DNA of 64,000 nt, taken from NCBI GenBank assembly GCA_918797485.1, contig CAKKNE010000005.1:2108001-2172000 (forward strand). Reading direction: 5' to 3'. This document shows positions 9,501 through 18,371 of the stretch, piece after piece. Origin of the DNA: Pelagomonas calceolata (Eukaryota > Sar > Pelagophyceae > Pelagomonadales > Pelagomonadaceae). The position numbers were made by a program, and so were the translations under genes. The notes below the pieces were generated by a model. The model had not been told where the DNA came from. It saw nothing but the letters and a program-made list of their open reading frames with translations, and did not search any database. How positions within the stretch are numbered: position 1 is the first letter of the stretch; each line of letters opens with the position of its first letter.

Positions 9501-10392
9501 ATTGGATGACTTTCTGGCGGTAGATGTCTCAAATGTGGCCTGGGCCTTCGCTGCTGCTGGAGAAACTGATCGAAGTGACTTGTATGAGGCGTTGTTCGAA
9601 CGAGCCCGAGTACTAGGCGCAGTGTTCGCGCCGCAGGAGTTAGCCAACGTCGTTTGGTCCTACGCGGGTTTAGATGATCCGGAAGCGTGCCGGCGCATGT
9701 GGTGCTTCATGTTCGAAGGCCCCCCGTGGGACCCGAATCAGTTGGATGAAGTGGCCAAATCGCAGTTACAACAAGCTTGGTTGCGACTGACGCGCGACTC
9801 TAGGATTACGGGCGAAGTCCCACCCTTACCGGAAGCCTGGCGCCGCGACTTCGCGGAGTCGTTCAAGATCACGGAGAAGTCGTTAGGTTCTCGTACTCAA
9901 GACCAGGTGTCGTTCGTGTTGAATGAGATCGGGTGGTCCCATTCTACGGAACACTACGACTCCGAGTCAGGGTTATCGTTGGACATGGCCCAGATCCCGA
10001 CGAAGACCGCCGTCGAGTTCGACGGCCCCGTGCACTACTTTGCCAATGAGCCCTGGATGCTCACGGGTCGATCGAAACTGAAACGACGGCTATTAGATCT
10101 AACAGGTTGGGAGGTCGTCTATATTGATTATAGAGACTGGGATAGCGCAACAGATAAGGTCGACTGCGTCTTCAAGGCGTTCGCGAAGCATGGGGTGGAT
10201 CCTCAGGTCGCGCAGCGGGACGCGCATCTCACGAGAGCATTGCCCGAGGCCGAGTCGTCGGCGGATTTTGTTCAACTGCAGCGGTACGCCCAGCAACGAC
10301 TCATGCCGACCTTCACGCCGGGCGACGGGGCGGGCTTCGTCGTGGACTACACGCCGGGGGGCGGTGGCGCGCCGGGGCACTACGGGGTCTGA
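6544..10392 (+). CDS. RAP-domain RNA-binding protein with about 38-residue helical repeats
   Basis: Six exons joined in frame: 6544-7273, 7364-7578, 7620-7745, 7880-8074, 8130-8989, 9075-10392; 1147 residues. Residues 1-115 are Gly/Tyr/Lys-rich (GGYG, GKGYG). Then come a dozen or more degenerate repeats with a core like F..Q.LSNTAWAFA and a spaced LF..LA. The C-terminus (about 1000-1110) is a RAP domain (KTAVEFDGPVHYF...LLDLTGWEVVYIDYRDWD). Such FASTK/OPR-like proteins bind organelle transcripts in processing or translation; that role here is inference, and no clear transit peptide is seen because the glycine-rich tract begins at Met1. Exon joins were chosen because each restores the N-x-x-W-A spacing of a repeat. 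Confidence 0.85.
7274..7363 (+). mobile_element. Introner-like intron 1 of the RAP gene (90 bp)
   Basis: GTCCG donor, CGCGCAG acceptor. Splicing gives N-L-S-W-A-F-A, matching the repeat. Carries the core AGTCGCGTCGATGGCGT shared with the intron at 7746. No clear target duplication remains. Confidence 0.7.
7579..7619 (+). other. Ordinary 41-bp spliceosomal intron 2 of the RAP gene
   Basis: GTACGT donor, T-rich tract, TATAG acceptor. It lacks the introner core and inverted ends, so it contrasts with its neighbours. Splicing gives K-P-Q-E-L-S-N-A-M-W. Confidence 0.8.
7746..7879 (+). mobile_element. Introner intron 3 of the RAP gene (134 bp)
   Basis: After GTCCGCCGG it starts CTGTGTGGAAATCAACCAG and ends TGATTGATTCACGCAG, i.e. 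inverted termini. The core GCGTCGCGTCGATGGCGT pairs with CCACGCCGTCGA upstream (11/12). Its first 30-40 bp match the intron at 23102. Confidence 0.85.
8075..8129 (+). mobile_element. Intron 4 of the RAP gene (55 bp), flanked by a 7-bp direct repeat
   Basis: GTTTCTTTTTTGAGG donor side, CCCCGCAG acceptor. GGCGTCC occurs at 8067-8073 and 8129-8135, consistent with a target duplication. In-frame join R-R-P-A-S-K-L. Confidence 0.6.
8990..9074 (+). mobile_element. Introner-like intron 5 of the RAP gene (85 bp), apparent GC-AG boundaries
   Basis: Only a GC donor (CCTG/GCGCGC) with the CGCGCAG acceptor restores T-A-W-A-Y-A-K; no GT gives the frame. Contains ACGCCGTCGACGCGAC, the core in reverse orientation, and GCGCCATCGACGACGCG. 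Confidence 0.6.
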
Positions 10393-10746
10393 GGTAATAA
10401 TTTGATGGCGTGAGCTTCGCTTGCGGTGCTAGGACTAGTGGGCGGAGCGCCGCGCGGCCAACGTGCGAATTTGCGGTTTTCTCGGCACACTGGCGGCGTC
10501 TGCGATGGCTCCGGAGTACTGTTCCACGCGTGCTACGTTACTCGCGCTAATACGCGACACCTCTGCGATGCATCATCCTCTCACAAAAGCGCGATACGCT
10601 CCGTAAAAACACATCCACGGCAGCCGTCAATCGGGATTGTGCACCGCACAATCGTCAATCGGGCTGTGCCAACACTGCTAGCAGCGCAAGCAGCAACGCA
10701 TCGCACGACAGCAACAAAAAGCACAAGCTAGCAGCGAACTACAATC
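10393..10746. other. Intergenic gap with dispersed element copy 3 and a small hairpin
   Basis: Contains the GGTGCTAGGACTAGTGGGCG copy at 10424-10445. At 10635-10653 an exact 8-bp stem (GATTGTGC/GCACAATC) is flanked by the direct repeat GTCAATCGGG. No coding sequence seen. Confidence 0.5.
10424..10445 (+). repeat. Dispersed GGTGCTAGGACTAGTGGGCG element, copy 3
   Basis: Full copy followed by AGCG, 32 bp after the RAP stop and about 300 bp before ATG 10747, in the sense of the downstream gene. Confidence 0.8.
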
Positions 10747-11589
10747 ATGCTGCGCTTGGCCTCGACGAGACTGCCCGCGGCGTTCGGCGGGTTGACGCGC
10801 CGCACGCTCGCCACGGGCCCGGCGAGCGGCGGGTCGGTCAGCGACGAGATGATCGAGAAGCTCGGCTCGCTCTCCACCCAAGCCTTGATCGACGGCTTGT
10901 GGGTCATGGGCTGGCCCGGTGCGCACATCGAGGGCGCCCGCTCGTTGGCCCCGGGCCAGAAGTGCGCCGGCCGCGCCGTCACGCTGAACTTTGTGCCCCA
11001 GCGGCCGGACATCCAGGCCGACAAGCCTCCCGGGGGAGAGTCCCCGGAGTACGAGGCCTTCGAGCTCTGCGGCCCGAAGGAGGTGTTAGTGATGTCGAGC
11101 GTGGGCCCCTGGGAGAGCGTTGGTGGTGACATCAAATTCCTCAGACTGAAGCAGTTAGGTCTGGGCGGCCTCGTCACCGACGGTTCTGTAAGAGACACGG
11201 ACGAGATCATCAGTTACGGCTTCCCCTGCTTCTCGTATTCCACGACTCCTAGACAGGGTCCCGCGGTGATGCAGCCCTGGGAGTGCAACGGTGTTATTAA
11301 TTGTGGGGGCGTCGCCGTGCGGCCCGGCGACTGCATTGTGGGCGACCAGGACGGTGTGGTGGTGGTGCCGGCGGCCAAGGCCGAGATGGTCTACTCCATC
11401 GCCCACGGGAGAGAAGTGATCGAGGAGATCGTCAAGGAGGAGCTCACGAAGAACCCGGGCCCGCCGGGCCGCTTCTACCCGTTCATGTCGGGCAAGATCA
11501 AGGTCGACTCGCCGCTGGGCAAGCTCCTCGCCACGAAGGGCATCACGCCGGAGAACTCGAACCAGTTCGAGGGCACGGCGAACTGGTAG
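10747..11589 (+). CDS. RraA-like / HMG-aldolase family protein, probably mitochondrial
   Basis: A 280-residue protein. Residues 1-25 (MLRLASTRLPAAFGG...RRTLATG) are basic and non-acidic like a mitochondrial presequence. The rest follows the RraA/4-hydroxy-4-methyl-2-oxoglutarate aldolase fold: ALIDGL near the start, GRAVTL, the central GGLVTDGSVRDTDEI (the family's GG-V-DG-xRD signature carrying the substrate-binding Arg and metal-binding Asp), FSYSTTP, GVAVRPGDCIVGDQDGVVVVP. Family members are class II oxo-acid aldolases/decarboxylases or RNase E inhibitors; with no RNase E in eukaryotes, a metabolic role is the better guess. Ends 75 bp from the convergent DnaJ-like gene. Confidence 0.85.
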   Translation: MLRLASTRLPAAFGGLTRRTLATGPASGGSVSDEMIEKLGSLSTQALIDGLWVMGWPGAHIEGARSLAPGQKCAGRAVTLNFVPQRPDIQADKPPGGESPEYEAFELCGPKEVLVMSSVGPWESVGGDIKFLRLKQLGLGGLVTDGSVRDTDEIISYGFPCFSYSTTPRQGPAVMQPWECNGVINCGGVAVRPGDCIVGDQDGVVVVPAAKAEMVYSIAHGREVIEEIVKEELTKNPGPPGRFYPFMSGKIKVDSPLGKLLATKGITPENSNQFEGTANW

Positions 11590-11663
11590 GTTCCTATCTA
11601 TCCCCTGGGGGGCGTCGTCCTTCATAAGTCCGCCGGGGCTCGAGAATACTACTAGTAGATAAG

Positions 11664-13691
11664 TTAGGCCGCGCGCGGCGGCCCGACGTTCGGCAGAGAG
11701 ACCCCACCAGACATCACATGGTTCATATTGGCATGACTTCTTTTGGGACTCAAGATCGACTTGATGAAGCGGGCTTGCGGCGTCGTATACAATTCCTCCC
11801 GCACAATCGGCACGAAGTCAAACGGCCGCTCCCACTGCGTTTCTCCTGTTACAGAGTGAGTATAATACACCGCACCCGACGCGGGATCGACGCTATCCGT
11901 CCACTCAAGCGGTTCCCACATGCTGACACCGGTATAGCTGTTGAAGTAGTACAACCGGTCGTCGTCATCCCGCAGCTCGTAGATGACCTCCTCCTCGTCC
12001 GGCGCGTCGGGTTGCTTCGGGTACGCGTGGCCGTCGTCGACGACGTACTGCGTCCCTTCGTCTCCCCACCTTAAACACCAGCCCTCGCGGTTCGGCGGCT
12101 TCGGCGGTTGCGGTTGCCCTTGGGCAGGCTTGTACGCTCGGTGATACCTACACTTGATCCAGTTCCCGGCTTCGGCTATCACCTCAATCTCCGTATCTTG
12201 CACCAAGTGCCCAACAATCGCTGAACCCTTGACCGGTTCTTGTCTCACATTGTGCAGACATGTCGCCGCCGTATTGAGCCAATAAGTAGGCTTCGGCTTG
12301 TTCGGCAAGGGTTGCCTCGGTGGCCGATCGCCGTAGTCAAACACCGGGTTATTTGGCACTTTACGAGCAGGCACGTCCTTGTCCGTGAAGGCCCACGTCT
12401 CTTCGCCGTCCCCTAGACCCCAGTCGTCGTCGTCATCCGAAGTAGCGCCCTTCTTCGACCTTGCTCGTGATGCTCTCGAGGCTTTTGAACTGACACTTTC
12501 ATCATCCCCTCGTAGTGGTGATGGTTGTTTCTGCGAAGAAGGCCCATCATACCCCTTCTTCGTGCCGCAGACCCCGCACTTCGACTGTCTCGCGGGGTTC
12601 GGCCGCTTGCACACGCTACAAGTCCAGTCCGTGGGGTTTATGCTCGGTAAGTCTGATGGTGGTTTAGGTGCAGGTGCGCCGGGCCCGTTCAACGTCGTAA
12701 CATCACACACGTCGGAGTGGGGCGACCATCCTGCCACACTGGCAGCACGCACCCGGAACTCGTATCGAGTCTGTTTGTCCAGGTTTCGTTTCCGACAGGT
12801 AGTATGCAGTATGAGTTGAGACGCGGACTGCCAGCCCTGGTCCTTGCCCTGGCGCTTGCGCCACTGCAATTCGTAGGCCTTGGAGACGGCGGCGCCCCGC
12901 AGCTCGCCCGCGCGCCACTCGAGCGTAACTGTAGAATCAGTCTTGTTCGCCACCCTTAGATGGGTTGGTTTTGGCGGTGGCGGCGCCGCTCCATTCTTCG
13001 ACGTCGAAGCCCCAGCAGAACCCCTAGCGTGCGCTGATACACCCTCTGAGGGAGGCGCTCCCGACGGAGGTGGTGGCCGCGACGTGCCAGCCCCAGTGGA
13101 CGGCGCCGGCTTCATGTGCTGTTTATACTCGGAATAGAATTTCCGATTGAAGTCGCGCTGCGTCTTCTCCTCTTCCGTTTGGGGCGGCATGTGGAACGAA
13201 TTGGTCGAGGGTGGCCGGCGCATGCCCATGGACGGACTCCCCTCCCTTTTGAGCTTTTCCTCGTCGGCCTTGCGCTTCCGCAGTTTCTCGTTCTGCGCCT
13301 CCTTCCGTGCTCGTCGCAGGTCATAAGATTTCCGTTTCTTGTCGTCGCTCAACAGAGTATAGGCCCGCTGGATCTCCGTGAACAAGGCGGTCGTCCGATC
13401 CGCATTTTTATCGGGATGGTACTGCAAGGCGAGCTTCCTATAAGCTTTTTTAACTTCTGACGAATCACACGTCTTCGCGACGCCCAGACAGCGGTACGGG
13501 TCCTCTTGCAATTTTTTCAGGATCCGGTTCAGGACCGGCGCGCCGTTGACCGTCTCCACACCCGCTTGCACAGGTGTATCCTTGCACTGCAGTAAGGAGT
13601 TCGCCGCGTCGCACAACGCCTTGCCGTCCGCTCCTTTGCACGACCTCTCGGCCGCGCGGACCGTCTCCGCGGGCATGGGTTCGATGTTCAT
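11664..13691 (-). CDS. DnaJ - fibronectin III - RanBP2 zinc finger - SH3-like - double WW protein
   Basis: A 675-residue single-exon protein. A J domain lies at about 63-128 with the HPD triad (92-94) that stimulates Hsp70. A charged helix follows, then an FN3 domain (about 241-334: PTHLRVANKTDSTVTLEW... RYEFRVRAASVAGWSP), a RanBP2-type zinc finger (about 354-378: WTCSVCKRPNPARQSKCGVC), an SH3b-like segment (about 470-540) and two WW domains near the C-terminus (YYFNSYTGVSMWEPL, YYTHSVTGETQWERP). It probably recruits Hsp70 to proline-rich or ubiquitinated partners; that is inference. ATG 13691 is the first in frame. I know of no common protein with this domain order. Confidence 0.87.
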   Translation of the reverse strand: MNIEPMPAETVRAAERSCKGADGKALCDAANSLLQCKDTPVQAGVETVNGAPVLNRILKKLQEDPYRCLGVAKTCDSSEVKKAYRKLALQYHPDKNADRTTALFTEIQRAYTLLSDDKKRKSYDLRRARKEAQNEKLRKRKADEEKLKREGSPSMGMRRPPSTNSFHMPPQTEEEKTQRDFNRKFYSEYKQHMKPAPSTGAGTSRPPPPSGAPPSEGVSAHARGSAGASTSKNGAAPPPPKPTHLRVANKTDSTVTLEWRAGELRGAAVSKAYELQWRKRQGKDQGWQSASQLILHTTCRKRNLDKQTRYEFRVRAASVAGWSPHSDVCDVTTLNGPGAPAPKPPSDLPSINPTDWTCSVCKRPNPARQSKCGVCGTKKGYDGPSSQKQPSPLRGDDESVSSKASRASRARSKKGATSDDDDDWGLGDGEETWAFTDKDVPARKVPNNPVFDYGDRPPRQPLPNKPKPTYWLNTAATCLHNVRQEPVKGSAIVGHLVQDTEIEVIAEAGNWIKCRYHRAYKPAQGQPQPPKPPNREGWCLRWGDEGTQYVVDDGHAYPKQPDAPDEEEVIYELRDDDDRLYYFNSYTGVSMWEPLEWTDSVDPASGAVYYTHSVTGETQWERPFDFVPIVREELYTTPQARFIKSILSPKRSHANMNHVMSGGVSLPNVGPPRAA

Positions 13692-14271
13692 GGTGTTGCG
13701 AGTGGCCGCCGCGCCGCCGGCGGCGGGCCGTTCCTAGTAACTACTGCTGCGGGACCGGCGCGCGCGGCGCTGCGGGGGCTGCCCCTAGAGAGTGCCGCTG
13801 GGTCTGGGCAGCCCTTCGTTGCCGCTGAAAGCTGCGCAGCGTGCAACCGTTTGGCGTCCGCCGCCCTTCCGCACCCTTGCAAGCACGACCAAGGGTCGAA
13901 CCTGGCGTGCACAGCCGGCCGCGTTGAGCGCGAGGAGGCCGTCCAGGCGTTATGCAACCTACTAGGGTAGCTCGGCGGCCGCCGTCGCGAGTGCAAAGGT
14001 GCGCGTCCGTGGTCGTTTGCGAGTCCTCGCTGCTCTGGAGGTATGCCTCGGCTGTGTGTGGTTACCGTGCGGGTTTCGACTCGTTTGTGCCTACGTGAGA
14101 CGACTTTTTCCTCCCACACACGCGCTACCTCTGCACTCCAGAAGCTAGGGAATTTCGGCAGACTCTCGTAACCGGGCCCTGGTGCACTGCTGCTGCAATC
14201 CGAAGGCCTGTCGACGCGAGCACTCGGAGAGCTAGATCACAGAGATCATAGCGCAGCAAAACGCCGCGGCA
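13692..14271. other. Divergent promoter region, no gene seen
   Basis: 580 bp between two divergent starts. I found neither dispersed promoter motif. Short open frames on the minus strand are Arg/Ser/Ala-rich and overlap the DnaJ start. Moderate A/T near 14000-14230 fits two promoters and leaders. Confidence 0.45.
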
Positions 14272-14697
14272 ATGGCGAATCCCGAGCCCGAGCGGCTGAC
14301 AGAAGTCGACATCCCGAAGCTCCCGCTCTACTTGGCCTTCGGCGTCATTTTTGGTGTGGCCCCCATGCTGCCGAACCGCTACAACCGCGACCTTGTTTAT
14401 CTTGTGAGCACGATCTACAAGCGCGTCGGCCCGCTCGGCTTGCTAGGCATCCCCTTCTGCACGCTCGCGATGGAGAAGACGGCCTACGACACGTACACGG
14501 CGTACCACGGGCGAAGCATTTATGCGGACGCCGCGAAAAAGAACGAGCCGCCGCCCCAGTTCCCGTCCGGCGGCGCGCAGCTGCCGTCCTTCAGCCTCAT
14601 CGAGACGCGGAAGCTCGTTGCGGACCCGGTCGTGTTCCGGCTGCCCTGGGTCCAAACAGCTGTCTCGGCTTTACGACGGCGCGAGACGAACCAGTAA
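14272..14697 (+). CDS. Small unrecognised protein with two hydrophobic segments
   Basis: 141 residues from ATG 14272. Hydrophobic stretches at about 17-38 (LPLYLAFGVIFGVAPML) and 58-75 (VGPLGLLGIPFCTLAM) could be membrane helices, with a conserved-looking polar middle (NRYNRDLVYLVSTIYKR). The C-terminal half is soluble and rich in Pro/Ser. No family recognised; a mitochondrial or ER inner-membrane protein is possible. It ends 25 bp from the convergent RPT6 stop. Confidence 0.65.
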   Translation: MANPEPERLTEVDIPKLPLYLAFGVIFGVAPMLPNRYNRDLVYLVSTIYKRVGPLGLLGIPFCTLAMEKTAYDTYTAYHGRSIYADAAKKNEPPPQFPSGGAQLPSFSLIETRKLVADPVVFRLPWVQTAVSALRRRETNQ

Positions 14698-14722
14698 GTA
14701 TAGTTGTGTTAAGCGAGGACTC

Positions 14723-15952
14723 CTACTTCCACAGCTTCTTGATCGCCAGGTTCGAGTCGACGTCCTTCTTCATGACCTTGGCGACCGCCATCTCGAAGTC
14801 CTCCTGCGTCACGTGGATGCGGCGCTCGCGCAACGCGAACATCCCGGCTTCCGAACAGACGCCCTTGCACTCCGCGCCCGAGGCGTCCGTCATCTTCTCG
14901 GCGATCTTGTGCAGGTCGATGCCCCTCAATAAATTCATCTTCCTACTATGAATCGACATGATGTCGACGCGCGACGCGGCCGTCGGGTTCGGGAACTCGA
15001 TCTTGCGGTCGATGCGGCCCGGTCTCAATAGTGCGCTATCTAGAATGTCAATCCGGTTCGTGGCCATGATGACCTTGATGTTCTGGGTCGGCTCGAACCC
15101 ATCAAGCTGATTCAGGAGCTCGAGCATCGTCCTCCCAACTTCCGAATCGCCGCCTTCCCCCCCTTCGCCTCTAGACGAGCCAATGGAATCGACCTCGTCC
15201 ATGAAGATGATGGACGGCGCCGCCTCCCGCGCCATCACAAACAACTCGCGGACCATGCGCGACCCTTCCCCGATGTATTTTTGTACTAATTCTGCGCCTG
15301 ATACTCGTACAAAAGTACAATCAGTATGGTGCGCCACGGCTCGCGCGAGCAGTGTCTTGCCCGTGCCCGGCGGGCCATATAACAAAACGCCCTTCGGTTG
15401 ACTCACGCCCAGGGCATCAAAGAGCTCAGGATGCTTGATCGGCAACTCGATGACCTCCTTGATCTCCCGAATCTGCTTCTCCAGGCCGCCGACCATGTCG
15501 TACGTCGAATCGGGTACTTTCTCGACCTTCATCAGTGACACGAGCGGGTCCACTTTTGTCGGTAGTATCTTATGTAACTCATAAGAGTCGTTCCGCAGGG
15601 CCACCCGGATATTGGGCTTCACGTCATTTATATCGATGCCCTTGCCCAGATCCACCACATACTTCCCCTCGGGATTGACTTTCACGAGAATTTTGGTCTG
15701 GCTCATGGCTTTCACGACCTCGCCGACGTAGGAGCCGGGTTCTTGCAACTCGTGGAGCTCCTCCCGCAAAGCGCGGACGCGCGCGTTCAAGGAATTTCGC
15801 TGGGCCGTGAGTCTTTGTAAATTTAACGTCTTCTCCCGGACGTCGCGCTCGAGGCCGCCGATTTTAGATGTGAAGTAGGACGTGAGGCCGGACGTCGCCG
15901 CGGCGTCGCCGTCGGACGTGTCCATGGTGGATTCGACGGCGGCGGCGGCCAT
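14723..15952 (-). CDS. RPT6: 26S proteasome regulatory ATPase subunit RPT6
   Basis: A 409-residue AAA ATPase of the usual length for RPT6/PSMC5. Order: N-terminal coiled coil (about 25-70), OB domain ([18 protein letters not shown]), Walker A GPPGTGKT, Walker [10 protein letters not shown], second region of homology ([20 protein letters not shown]) and the C-terminal helix bundle. RPT6-specific words are [31 protein letters not shown] and the ending IKKLWK. It unfolds ubiquitinated substrates in the base of the 19S particle. ATG 15952 is the first in frame. Single exon; divergent from PSF3 across a gap holding a promoter palindrome. Confidence 0.97.
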   Translation of the reverse strand: MAAAAVESTMDTSDGDAAATSGLTSYFTSKIGGLERDVREKTLNLQRLTAQRNSLNARVRALREELHELQEPGSYVGEVVKAMSQTKILVKVNPEGKYVVDLGKGIDINDVKPNIRVALRNDSYELHKILPTKVDPLVSLMKVEKVPDSTYDMVGGLEKQIREIKEVIELPIKHPELFDALGVSQPKGVLLYGPPGTGKTLLARAVAHHTDCTFVRVSGAELVQKYIGEGSRMVRELFVMAREAAPSIIFMDEVDSIGSSRGEGGEGGDSEVGRTMLELLNQLDGFEPTQNIKVIMATNRIDILDSALLRPGRIDRKIEFPNPTAASRVDIMSIHSRKMNLLRGIDLHKIAEKMTDASGAECKGVCSEAGMFALRERRIHVTQEDFEMAVAKVMKKDVDSNLAIKKLWK

Positions 15953-16344
15953 TTGGTTTGTCTCGCGAGTCGCTCCGACCTCCTTTGAGGCTTTTGAGCT
16001 GGCGGCGGCGGCGCGCGCGGAATTTGGCCCAGCGCTGTTGGCGGCGTTTCAGCGGCAACGTATGTGCCCTTGCGCTCAAACAAAGGAGCTATAGCGCGAG
16101 CAGCAAAGCCACCCGCCGCGCCCGTGGGCCGAGCTCTAGTGTGTTACACGCGCTAGCTCGCTTGGCCGCAGTTTTGGCTCGTAAGCGCGGCAGCGGCACT
16201 TAGGCACGCGCGCAACACGTTCAGCAGTCACATCTATCTACCGGCTAGCTGGGGTTTCAAACTCAGCGCACCGCGATAACGCTGCGTCGAGTTTGAGCCC
16301 ACCAAAGCGCTGCAGTCGTCTTTTTGCGCTGCGCCGAGCGGACG
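15953..16344. other. Divergent promoter between RPT6 and PSF3
   Basis: 392 bp with one copy of the dispersed palindrome almost midway (16136-16157), about 185 bp from each start codon. No other gene. Confidence 0.5.
16136..16157 (+). promoter_or_regulatory. Promoter palindrome, RPT6/PSF3 gap
   Basis: CTAGTGTGTTACACGCGCTAGC; arms CTAG(T/C)G... as in the other copies. Confidence 0.6.
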
Positions 16345-16985
16345 ATGGCCGACGACAGCGTCCACGCGCTCCTCGCCGACGAGGAACTGGTAGACTGCAC
16401 TTTACTCATCGACGGCGAGGGCATGGGCCACCTGCTGGGAGACGACAAGGCCGGCGACCTCGCCAAAGGTGCGCAATTGAAACTAGCGCTCTGGCTCGCT
16501 TTGGTTCTCGCGAAGAAGAACATGGTGCGCATCTCCCTGCCGAACCGGTATGGTCCTTCCGTAAGAGCGGACCTCGAGGCCGGCCCGACCGTCGTCGACC
16601 TTCACAGTACAGCGCCGTGCATAAATCAAATTGTCGCGGCGCGTCTCGGGCATCCGACTCACTGATTGATTTGTGCTCAGGTATAGCGCCGTACTACTAC
16701 ACGGTCGGGCACAAGCTCGCGGACGCTACCGGCGAGGACTCGCTCCGCAAGGAGCTCCGGGCCGCGATTTCCGGCGACCGCTTCGAGAAGGCGTTCGACT
16801 GGTCCCAGGTGTCTTTAGATAGGGACGTGTCGGAGCTGCGCGAGACGCTGGCGCGCGAGGAGCAGGAGCTCTTCGACGCCGGCTACCGCGCCGCGCGCGA
16901 CGTCCGCGCGTGGAAGCGGCGGCGCACGGCGCGGCTGACGACGGCGGCCATCTACAAGCGCGCGGCGCCGGAGCGGGTCGGGTAG
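16345..16985 (+). CDS. GINS3: GINS complex subunit PSF3
   Basis: Two exons, 16345-16606 and 16681-16985, give 188 residues, typical for PSF3. The GINS A-domain signature is clear: KLALWLALVLAKKNMVRISL, PNRYGPSVRADLEAGPTVVDLHS, then after the intron IAPYYYTVGHKLAD. PSF3 joins SLD5, PSF1 and PSF2 to form GINS, which with CDC45 and MCM2-7 makes the replicative helicase in the nucleus. The start is ATG 16345 (MADDSVHALL); an earlier TTG is not needed. The C-terminus is Arg-rich. The intron is a near-intact introner. Confidence 0.9.
16607..16680 (+). mobile_element. Introner in PSF3 (74 bp) with target duplication
   Basis: GTACAGCG starts the intron and GTATAGCG restarts the exon (7/8 match, continuing into CCGT). 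The GT donor is therefore in the duplicated site. Inner ends CCGTGCATAAATCAA and TTGATTTGTGCTCAG are inverted repeats. Confidence 0.88.
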
Positions 16986-17029
16986 TGGCCGGCGGCGCAG
17001 AGGGGTAATGCCAGTACCTTAGTTTCTTT

Positions 17030-18190
17030 TTATTTCTCCGGCAGCGCCATGGCCTCGCGTAGGGAGGGAAATTCTTCGCGGGCGCGGAGCGTTTCTCGCG
17101 CGCATCCTAGATTCTGCTCAATGTTCACTACGACCGGGTGAGAACTTCCCAAAACGCGCCGCGCGATCCGTCCCACGTCCTCAAACGTCGTCACGGACTC
17201 GCGGAGCTCGTCGAGCGTGGCGGCGGGGTCTTTGTAGAGCGCCCGCGCGTAAGTCAGTCTCACCCTGAGCGTGATTTCATGGCTCATACCGAGAACGCGT
17301 TGCGCCGCGGGCAACGTTCGGCGCAGCAATGTCTTGGCTTCCTCGAAGCGCGACAGACCCTGAAGGGACGCTGCGTAATTGTTGGCTGGTAGGAAGGTTA
17401 GTCTATGTTCTTCGCCGTTGAGCCTCAAACGCCCGGAGTATACGTCTTGCTTCAACCGTAGGGCAGCTTCGAACCGTCCGAGCGCTTCATACGTTATCGC
17501 AAGATTGCATTGAACGTCAAGTAGGCTTGGTTCTGTTGCGCCAATGCGCCGCAGCGTAGCCAAATCGGCCTGTTGGACGGACAACGCATCCTCGTTGTGT
17601 CCTGCTTCGGATAAACCGAGTCCAAGCAGGTTCATCGCCATGCCCCGAACCTGGTCCGTCTCCGGCCGCCCCACGTACGTCTTCCAGCACGCCCACCCGA
17701 GCGCGCACCGCACGAGGCCGTGGTAGTGCTGCTCGCATAAGCTGCACGAGTACCACCGGTTTAACCTCTCATCCAGCACCTTGTTACCCAAATTATTCTC
17801 CTCGGCCTCCGCGACCAAAATCTTCGCCTGCTCCGCCAAGCACGAAACATGCGCGAAGCCCGCCGTCCCGCGGCACGAGCACCCACGTACGAGGCCCTCC
17901 TTCGTCTTCCAGTGGAGGGCCTGCGTGCAGATGTAGCACGTCTGGCCCTTCGTGTCCTCCGCGCATTTCTCGACCGCGACCGATACTGCCTCCGTGTACT
18001 TCTCATTTGCATTGTATTGCTCTGCGCCACCAGCCTTTTTAATCTTCTTACAGAGCGTGTCGTGGCCGCCCTCTTTCCAGTGCTGCACCTGGCAGGCTGC
18101 CCCACAGTAGCGTGTGCTGCAGCGGCCGCATTTCTTGCCCAAGGATAAGCCAAGGTCGGTGGCGCAGACGGCGCACTGCGTGAGGATCAT
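17030..18190 (-). CDS. MYND finger - RING-like - tetratricopeptide repeat protein
   Basis: 386 residues from ATG 18190 (a GTG 54 bp upstream is less likely). A MYND zinc finger occupies about 6-47 (CAVCATDLG...CGRCSTRYCGAACQVQHWKEGGHDTLC), followed by the linker KKIKKAGGAEQYNANEKYTEA. A RING-CH-like finger lies at about 85-160 (CYICTQ...GCSCRGTAGFAHVSCL...CSLCEQHYHG). Kinesin-light-chain-like TPRs fill about 190-375 (NLAITYEALGRFEAAL). RING-CH proteins are E3 ubiquitin ligases, so that activity is inferred. A truncated relative sits at 58744-59016. The palindrome at 18257-18280 lies between it and the divergent thiolase. Confidence 0.82.
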   Translation of the reverse strand: MILTQCAVCATDLGLSLGKKCGRCSTRYCGAACQVQHWKEGGHDTLCKKIKKAGGAEQYNANEKYTEAVSVAVEKCAEDTKGQTCYICTQALHWKTKEGLVRGCSCRGTAGFAHVSCLAEQAKILVAEAEENNLGNKVLDERLNRWYSCSLCEQHYHGLVRCALGWACWKTYVGRPETDQVRGMAMNLLGLGLSEAGHNEDALSVQQADLATLRRIGATEPSLLDVQCNLAITYEALGRFEAALRLKQDVYSGRLRLNGEEHRLTFLPANNYAASLQGLSRFEEAKTLLRRTLPAAQRVLGMSHEITLRVRLTYARALYKDPAATLDELRESVTTFEDVGRIARRVLGSSHPVVVNIEQNLGCARETLRAREEFPSLREAMALPEK

Positions 18191-18256
18191 CTCGTATGTG
18201 GTCAAATCGCACGGGGGCAGCCCTACGATGCCAAAAAGCCTCACGAGGCGAGAAAG

Positions 18257-18280
18257 GCTAGTGTCTTACTGTATGCTAGC
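18257..18280 (+). promoter_or_regulatory. Promoter palindrome, MYND-TPR/thiolase gap
   Basis: GCTAGTGTCTTAC...TGCTAGC, 92 bp before ATG 18372 and 67 bp from ATG 18190. Confidence 0.65.
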
Positions 18281-18371
18281 TAACGATGTGCACGCCCAAA
18301 AAAGCCCTATAGAGAGGCTAGCAGTGACCGAGTAGACGACAACGACTGTCATCAGTCCGAAATAGCAAAGT

